DNA from: Gemmatimonadota bacterium
Lineage (GTDB): Bacteria > Gemmatimonadota > Gemmatimonadetes > Longimicrobiales > Longimicrobiaceae
NCBI GenBank assembly: GCA_019240375.1
Contig: JAFAYN010000256.1
Coordinates: forward strand, 1 to 12,723
Length of the DNA stretch: 12,723 bases
Reading direction: 5' to 3'
A program made the position numbers and the translations under genes. The notes under the pieces are model-generated. The model was not told the DNA's origin, did no database searches, and saw nothing but the letters and a program-made list of their open reading frames with translations. Shown piece after piece: positions 8,879-12,723 of the stretch (the stretch's first letter is position 1; each line of letters starts with the position of its first letter).

Positions 8879-9419
8879 GACGAAGCAGATTCGCCTGGAG
8901 GACTACGTCTGGATCGACGAGACGGGGATCACCACCAGCATGGTGCGCCGGGATGCGCGCTCTCCCCTCGGGCAGCGCGCCTTCGGACGGGTGCCGGGCG
9001 GGCATTGGAAGCAACTGACGGTGCTGGGGGGCTTGAGCCTGGAGGGGCTGGTCGCCTGCATGTCCATTGAGGCCGCCACTGACAAGGACGTCTTCCTTGC
9101 CTTTGTACGTCAGGTGCTGGTGCCGGTGCTGCGGCCCGGGCAGGTGGTAGTGATGGACAACCTCTCAGCGCATAAAGCACGTGAGGTCCACGAAGCGATT
9201 ACGGCAGCGGGATGCCGCCTCCTCTACCTGCCTCCTTACTCGCCGGAGTTTAACCCGATCGAACTGTGCTGGAGTAAGTTGAAGACGCTGCTGCGTACGG
9301 CCGCAGCACGCACTAAGGAGGCTCTGGAGGAAGCACTGGCGGCTGTCATTGAGCAGATCACGGCCGCCGATGCCCGCGGCTGGTTCGCTCATTGTGGCTA
9401 TGCTGCCCATCCAAACTGA
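8847..9419 (+). CDS. IS630 transposase, C-terminal frame (DDE catalytic part)
   Basis: 190 residues from GTG 8847, but the homologous text in this frame begins earlier, at 8811 ([13 protein letters not shown]), joining RKKK of the first frame. The DDE triad is visible: D in [11 protein letters not shown] in [11 protein letters not shown], and E in [16 protein letters not shown], which is the IS630 signature. It probably is not started at 8847 independently but made as a fusion with the upstream frame by slippage at the A6 run. If slippage does not occur, the transposase is broken. Confidence 0.9.
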   Translation: MVEERASFQAETKQIRLEDYVWIDETGITTSMVRRDARSPLGQRAFGRVPGGHWKQLTVLGGLSLEGLVACMSIEAATDKDVFLAFVRQVLVPVLRPGQVVVMDNLSAHKAREVHEAITAAGCRLLYLPPYSPEFNPIELCWSKLKTLLRTAAARTKEALEEALAAVIEQITAADARGWFAHCGYAAHPN

Positions 9420-9421
9420 TC

Positions 9422-9433
9422 CGGCTTTCGCTC
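9422..9433 (-). repeat. Right terminal inverted repeat of the IS630 element
   Basis: Read inwards on the minus strand it is GAGCGAAAGCCG, ending at the second TA. It starts two bases after the transposase stop codon. Confidence 0.85.
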
Positions 9434-9626
9434 TAGCGTCCAGGCCCAGGGGCTGGACACGTCGGGCAGGGAGACCTCCACGGTCGGTCCAGAGCTGGTC
9501 GAGAGGCAGGGAGGTGACGATGCAGTGATCGCTTCTCATGCGAAATGGTCGTGCACCCCGGTGTGTCGAAGTGCGAGGCCAAGACTGGTTGCTCCAGCCT
9601 TACCTTGTAACCCTCCCATCAGGCAG

Positions 9627-9649
9627 GGCACCCGGAAATAGAGGGTGCC
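9627..9649 (-). terminator. Weak hairpin after the Imm35 gene
   Basis: GGCACCC and GGGTGCC, a perfect seven-base-pair stem around a nine-base loop, two bases after the stop of the minus-strand Imm35-like gene. No T-run follows. The remainder of the 9540-9651 spacer shows no clear promoter for the split gene. Confidence 0.35.
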
Positions 9650-9651
9650 GT

Positions 9652-9966
9652 TCAGCGGCGCGGCTGCAGATGTACGCTCCCCGTGCGCTCAAATGCCTGC
9701 AGGTAGTGCTCGACGGAGTGTGCAGTCCCGATGACGTGCACCTCCCCACGGTCGGCGGTGACCAGCACCGGTGCATTCCCGGCGAGTGCATCAGAAATGG
9801 AACCCGTCTCGAGGTAGCGTGCAGAGTCGTAGAAGAAGACCCAGCCGTACGGCTTCTCGATGGTGAGCCGGTCCAGGATCACCATCTCGGGACGATCCGG
9901 CCAATACGGGTCCGGCCGGTTGATCGTCTCATACGCCCTCGCACGGGCCGTGGCGTGGCTGATCAT
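9652..9966 (-). CDS. Imm35/YrhB-domain immunity-like protein
   Basis: A 104-residue protein matching the YrhB/Imm35 pattern: an N-terminal helix (MISHATARARAYETINR), then MVILDRLTIEKPYGWVFFYD, SARYLETGSISDALAGNAPV, LVTADRGEVHVIGTAHSVEH and YLQAF. In the family, the Glu-Lys-Pro-x-GW-V-FF-Y block and the AL-GN-P-LV block are diagnostic. Imm35 proteins neutralise polymorphic toxins in contact-dependent and T6SS-type systems. No toxin gene is visible beside it, so this is an orphan immunity or a repurposed protein. ATG 9966 overlaps the stop of the upstream GrpB gene in an ATGA junction, so translation is coupled. Confidence 0.78.
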   Translation of the reverse strand: MISHATARARAYETINRPDPYWPDRPEMVILDRLTIEKPYGWVFFYDSARYLETGSISDALAGNAPVLVTADRGEVHVIGTAHSVEHYLQAFERTGSVHLQPRR

Positions 9967-10478
9967 GTGCGTCGGAGGACCTCCAGGACGAACGGCCCTT
10001 TACCCTCTGTGTACGCCTCCCGGTCACGAGGGAAGCGTTCGGCAAGTTCCTCCTTCAGCTTCCCGTAGGCCGCGGCCACGGAAGCATCCGCCCGGAGGAG
10101 GTCACGGAACCGGAGGTGATCCCGCCAGAATGCGCTCTCGACCTCCACCATGTGCACGTGGTAGGAGCGTGGAGTTCCGCGACGGAAGAACTCCCGCCCG
10201 GGGATCCCCTGCTCTCCCCGGTGGTCGTACCCGGCCCGGACGAGCGCTTCGACGTAGGGAGCCACGGGCTCTCCCGCCAGACGCCCGGCCAGGATGTCGA
10301 TGATCGGCTTGGCGGCGAGGCCGGGAACGCTGGTGCTCCCCGTGTGCTCCAGCCGGACGGGGAGCGGAGTCAGCGCCTCCGTGATCCGGGCCGCCTCGGC
10401 CGCGAAGAGCGCCGCCCAGGTGGCATCGTAGGGCACCACCCGGACTGTGCCCGATTCCAGACCGAGTGAGGGATGCAT
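9963..10478 (-). CDS. GrpB / UPF0157 nucleotidyltransferase-fold protein
   Basis: A 171-residue protein of the GrpB family, which has the nucleotidyltransferase fold. Seen: VRVVPYDATWAALFAAEAAR at residues ~12-31, then the fold's signature RLEHTGSTSVPGLAAKPIID (the G-S-T and the D of PIIDI correspond to nucleotide/metal positions), then EFFRRGTPRSYHVHMVEVES, AFWRDHLRFRDLLRADASVA and a C-terminal YGKLKEELAERFPRDREAYT. The length is as usual for the family (~170). The biochemical activity of GrpB proteins is not established. A nucleotidylyl transfer role, possibly antitoxin- or resistance-like, is inference. It forms a coupled pair with the Imm35-like gene. Confidence 0.88.
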   Translation of the reverse strand: MHPSLGLESGTVRVVPYDATWAALFAAEAARITEALTPLPVRLEHTGSTSVPGLAAKPIIDILAGRLAGEPVAPYVEALVRAGYDHRGEQGIPGREFFRRGTPRSYHVHMVEVESAFWRDHLRFRDLLRADASVAAAYGKLKEELAERFPRDREAYTEGKGPFVLEVLRRT

Positions 10479-10539
10479 ACGGGTGCACCTGGCTCAGGGA
10501 AGAGACCGTAGACGGGACGCTGCAGGACTTAGACTCTGG

Positions 10540-10878
10540 TCACATGGTGATGTTGAAGTCACCAGCCACAGTCTGTCCCGTAATTACGATCAGCTTCTCC
10601 GCGTTCACGTTGCCTACAATAGCACCAGCAATGCTCGTCCTCTCGCCGGCATGCTCCTGGAGAAGCTCCACGATCCTGCGTGCGGCCTGCTCATCCTTTG
10701 CAAGCTGCTGTGCGATGGCAGGTGCAAGCTCAGCCGGCGCGGGATCCTTGCCCCACCTTAATAATGACTTGATGCGGGTCCAGGTGTCCTTACCCGCCTC
10801 TCCGGCAAGACCTTTAGCGGATTCGGAGGCGAGAACCGCCACACCGGATGTAATGGTCGCGAGGGTCACTGGATCCAT
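10540..10878 (-). CDS. Small helical protein with beta-type C-terminal tail, possible Bell/HeLo-like effector of the NB-ARC gene
   Basis: 112 residues. It begins with a moderately hydrophobic helix (VTLATITSGVAVLASESAKG, residues 4-23), followed by an amphipathic helix DTWTRIKSLLRWGK (31-44) and a helix APAIAQQLAKDEQAARRIVE (52-71). Residues 84-112 are beta-prone with Gly/Asn/Gln at regular places: two related stretches, AIVGNVNAEKLIVI and ITGQTVAGDFNITM. This layout, a helical membrane-active bundle plus a short C-terminal motif of ~25 residues beside an NB-ARC gene, matches the described Bell proteins with bacterial amyloid signalling sequences. No catalytic motif is visible. GGAGG stands seven bases before ATG 10878. 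It follows the NB-ARC gene by 47 bp on the same strand and is probably co-transcribed. The family call is inference. Alternatively it is an effector-associated adaptor with no toxic activity. Confidence 0.6.
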   Translation of the reverse strand: MDPVTLATITSGVAVLASESAKGLAGEAGKDTWTRIKSLLRWGKDPAPAELAPAIAQQLAKDEQAARRIVELLQEHAGERTSIAGAIVGNVNAEKLIVITGQTVAGDFNITM

Positions 10879-10926
10879 CGGAATCCTCCGCTTGTGGAGT
10901 GAGCTATTTACCTACCGATGTTCCTT

Positions 10927-12723
10927 CTATTCTTCGTGGGTACCTTTGCGGGGCTTTCCGCATACCGCATCTATCGTCCTGGAAACAATTTGAATGTGAG
11001 GGTGATTCGGCGTGAAATGCTTCTCCAGGATGACTTTTGCCCGACGAAAGAGTACACAGGCCTGCTCCGAGCGGCCATCGGCAAGTTCAATGTGCCCAAG
11101 ATTATTATAGCTCGTCGCCAGCGTGGGGTGATTGGGCGAGAAGTGCTGCTCATCGATTTCGATCGCACGCTCCATCCGCCGCCGTGCCTCAGCCAACTCC
11201 CCCAGGTCTTGGAGGACCAGCGCCAAGTTGGAGTAGCTCGTCGCCAGCGTGGGGTGATTGGGCGAGAAGTGCTCCTCCTCGATTTCGATCGCACGCTCCA
11301 TCCGCCGCCGTGCCTCAGCCAACTCCCCCAGGTCTCTGAGGATCAGCGCCAGGTTGGAGTAGCTCGTCGCCAGCGTGGGGTGATTGGGCGAGAAGTGCTG
11401 CTCACCGATTTCGATCGCACGCTCCATCCGCCGCCGTGCATCAGCCAGCTCCCCGAGGTCTCTGAGGATCGTCGCCAGGTTGGAGTAGTTCGTTGCAAGC
11501 GTGGGGTGATTGGGCGAGAAGTGCTCCCCATCGATTTCGATCACACGCTCCATCCGCCGCCGTGCCTCGGCCAACTCCCCCAGGTCTTTGAGGATCAGCG
11601 CCAGATTGGAATACAGAGTCGCAACCGCTGGCCTAGGCAGGCTGTCTCCGTGCAAGGTGGCAAGATGCTCCAGCAGAGTTCGCCCCTCACGATACCGACC
11701 CAATTCTTGAAGGGGCTTTGAAATCCAATTTGCCAGGCTCACTGCTACCTCAACGCGCCCCAGTTCTTCTAACTCCTCGCTCAATAGCAGCAGCGGCGTC
11801 AACTCGGTGCGCAGGGTAGTTTCTGTCACCGCAACGTGCGAGCGCATCCCACGCCGCTCCGCCATCTCCACCACTCGGTCGATGAGCCCTCCGGATCTCT
11901 CTTCTTCCTCCAATCGCTCCCGAACCCGACGCCTCAACACCCGATGCAGACCGAGCACGAACTCCTCCTCACCGCGCCCGCGCAGGAGCTGCCGGTCGAT
12001 CAGCCGCTGTATCACTGCATCTTCAGCCTGATCTTCATAGCCGGGAGCTTCCGGTAGCTCGATCTCCCGATCAACGCTAAGCAGATCTGCCAACCACAAC
12101 CTGTACACGTTGTCTTCCGGCAACAGAGCGGCATACTCGACCACCCGACGCTCCGCTACGGGTAGAGATTCCAGCAGGTCATCAAAGACCGCATCCACCC
12201 GCTCCTCGTATTGCGGAAGACCACCCACCTCGTCTTCCGTCCGACGTACGGTCCCCAGTCCCTTCATCTGCAAGCTCTGCACATACCGCTCCCAGGAGAG
12301 ATCCGGGTGGAGTTCCATGTACACTCCCACGACCGTCAATCCCACGGCTAGACCGTCGAACCACTCCACTACGTCCTCAACGGTTTCCCGGTGCTGATCC
12401 ACGTCCGGCCGGTACTTCCCTAGCAGCCGCAGACCGTCCTCAGTCGTAAGCCGCGAGAGCGGATACATCTTCACACCGGGCAACCACCCAGCACGAGTCG
12501 TGATCAGTCGCCGACAATTTCCCGTGGGGAGTACCTGCACCCAGTTTCTGTCCTTCCACTGGCTTGCACCCTCTACGTTGTCCAGGATCAGCAAGCAGGG
12601 CTCACCGGCTTCCAGATGCGCCTTCACCCGCTCCGCGGTCTCCTCCTCAGTTTCCATGCGTGCCAGCCCCAGGTGCGGAGCCAGCATGTGGAGGGGAGGG
12701 ACGCCCAACGCCGCGGCGCAGTT
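10927..12723 (-). CDS. NB-ARC/TPR STAND NTPase (NLR-like), 5' end outside window
   Basis: 598 residues visible. The gene is open through the window edge and the P-loop (Walker A) lies outside. Residues here are counted from the edge. Walker B is PCLLILDNVE (~43-52), the sensor-1 strand is RRLITTR (~71-77), the GxP-like segment is WFDGLAVGLTVVG (~121-133), and a winged-helix region (FDDLLESLPVAERRVVEYAA, LLPEDNVYRLWLADLL) follows. The last part is a TPR superhelix: a degenerate repeat (WISKPLQELGRYREGRTLLE), four near-identical 42-residue kinesin-light-chain-type TPRs (core DLGELAEARRRMERAIEI, then HFSPNHPTLATSYSNLA) and a final diverged repeat. In STAND proteins the NB-ARC binds ATP and oligomerises after the TPRs sense a ligand, then activates an effector. 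The N-terminal effector or signal motif is not visible. The gene is followed by the small Bell-like gene. Confidence 0.9.
   Translation of the reverse strand, partial: NCAAALGVPPLHMLAPHLGLARMETEEETAERVKAHLEAGEPCLLILDNVEGASQWKDRNWVQVLPTGNCRRLITTRAGWLPGVKMYPLSRLTTEDGLRLLGKYRPDVDQHRETVEDVVEWFDGLAVGLTVVGVYMELHPDLSWERYVQSLQMKGLGTVRRTEDEVGGLPQYEERVDAVFDDLLESLPVAERRVVEYAALLPEDNVYRLWLADLLSVDREIELPEAPGYEDQAEDAVIQRLIDRQLLRGRGEEEFVLGLHRVLRRRVRERLEEEERSGGLIDRVVEMAERRGMRSHVAVTETTLRTELTPLLLLSEELEELGRVEVAVSLANWISKPLQELGRYREGRTLLEHLATLHGDSLPRPAVATLYSNLALILKDLGELAEARRRMERVIEIDGEHFSPNHPTLATNYSNLATILRDLGELADARRRMERAIEIGEQHFSPNHPTLATSYSNLALILRDLGELAEARRRMERAIEIEEEHFSPNHPTLATSYSNLALVLQDLGELAEARRRMERAIEIDEQHFSPNHPTLATSYNNLGHIELADGRSEQACVLFRRAKVILEKHFTPNHPHIQIVSRTIDAVCGKPRKGTHEE
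11111..11614 (-). repeat. Four direct 126-bp repeats coding TPR units
   Basis: Units begin at 11111, 11237, 11363 and 11489 with an exact 126-bp period (42 codons). Neighbouring units 1, 2 and 3 differ at only about 6-8 bases by eye, with long identical stretches including silent positions. Unit 4 is more diverged at its ends. The flanking units (10985-11110 and 11615-11740) keep the period but are clearly diverged. The similarity at DNA level indicates recent duplication or gene conversion. Confidence 0.92.

Larger units (their letters stand above)
8400..9433 (+). mobile_element. IS630-family insertion sequence, 1,034 bp, complete
   Basis: The ends are imperfect inverted repeats starting GAGCGAA on both sides, flanked by TA on each side (8398-8399 and 9434-9435). 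A TA target duplication is the hallmark of IS630/Tc1-mariner elements. Between them lie two overlapping open frames coding an IS630 transposase on the plus strand. Length, ends, target and gene content agree, so the element appears complete. It sits in a minus-strand gene, opposite in orientation. Confidence 0.95.
8156..9539 (-). pseudogene. 115-codon hypothetical gene split by an IS630 element
   Basis: The 5' part (9539-9434) codes 35 residues, beginning MRSDHCIVTSLPLDQLW. The 3' part (8399-8156) codes 80 residues, including VRFVRADVGCPLEWIP, RFAFWKAEV, LEDFPGERCYLASEWQ and the end VLVEHHH. When the element at 8400-9433 and one TA are removed, codon GCT joins ATC in frame and one continuous 115-residue protein results. 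Both halves are free of stops and frameshifts, so the insertion is recent. I do not recognise the family. It looks like a small soluble accessory protein with many Trp, Phe and charged residues, perhaps of the SMI1/immunity type, but there is no motif to prove it. It was the first gene upstream of the phosphatase-GNAT pair and the insertion may also be polar on those. Confidence 0.8.

Noticed and set aside
9165..9539. A 124-codon minus-strand gene beginning at 9539
   Set aside because: Only its first 35 codons are genuine; the rest is antisense of the IS630 transposase.
11111..11614. Regular repeats taken as a CRISPR array
   Set aside because: The period is 126 bp with no unique spacers and the units code TPRs in frame.
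10918..11721. Plus-strand open frame with repeated protein units (SQLPQV, RRQRGVIGREVLL)
   Set aside because: It is the antisense of the TPR repeats. The minus frame gives canonical TPRs in an NB-ARC protein, so the repetition comes from there.

Overview
The window is a GC-rich bacterial chromosome segment. The left ~7 kb is very GC-rich with dense, mostly non-overlapping genes. The stand-alone TonB-plug lipoprotein and the style of the small accessory proteins suggest a Gemmatimonadota (Longimicrobium-like) soil bacterium. That placement is inference, because there is no rRNA or other phylogenetic marker here.

Left, metabolic part (1-4902): the C-terminal four fifths of phosphoenolpyruvate carboxylase (ppc, cut by the window edge), a small lipoprotein carrying only a TonB-receptor plug domain, a convergent 2,3-diketo-L-gulonate reductase of the Ldh2/YiaK family (dlgD), and divergently from it a UDP-glucose 4-epimerase (galE). 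A perfect 15-bp hairpin closes galE and faces the next, convergent gene.

Middle part (5002-8104), all on the minus strand: a STAS/SpoIIAA-like protein, a two-helix PLDc_N membrane protein with a near-consensus sigma-70-type promoter, an NTF2/SnoaL-like protein behind a four-helix membrane protein, a small two-helix membrane protein, a GNAT acetyltransferase overlapping a low-molecular-weight tyrosine phosphatase-like protein, plus debris (the first 31 codons of another GNAT gene and two tRNA T-arm-like hairpins).

Right, accessory part (8156-12723): a 1,034-bp IS630-family element with TA target duplications sits inside a 115-codon minus-strand gene, and removing it restores the reading frame exactly. 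Then come an orphan Imm35/YrhB-type immunity gene translationally coupled to a GrpB/UPF0157 gene. At the right edge is a two-gene unit read leftwards: an NB-ARC/TPR STAND NTPase (5' end outside the window) with almost identical 126-bp TPR repeats, followed after 47 bp by a 112-residue protein. That protein has a hydrophobic helical N-terminus and a Gly/Asn/Gln-containing beta-type C-terminal tail.

The most interesting candidate system is this last pair. It resembles bacterial NLR-type cell-death modules in which a small Bell/HeLo-like effector with a C-terminal amyloid-signalling motif is controlled by an NB-ARC receptor. The family assignment of the small protein is inference from its layout. 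The right part is visibly less GC-rich than the left, which fits acquired or fast-evolving DNA.
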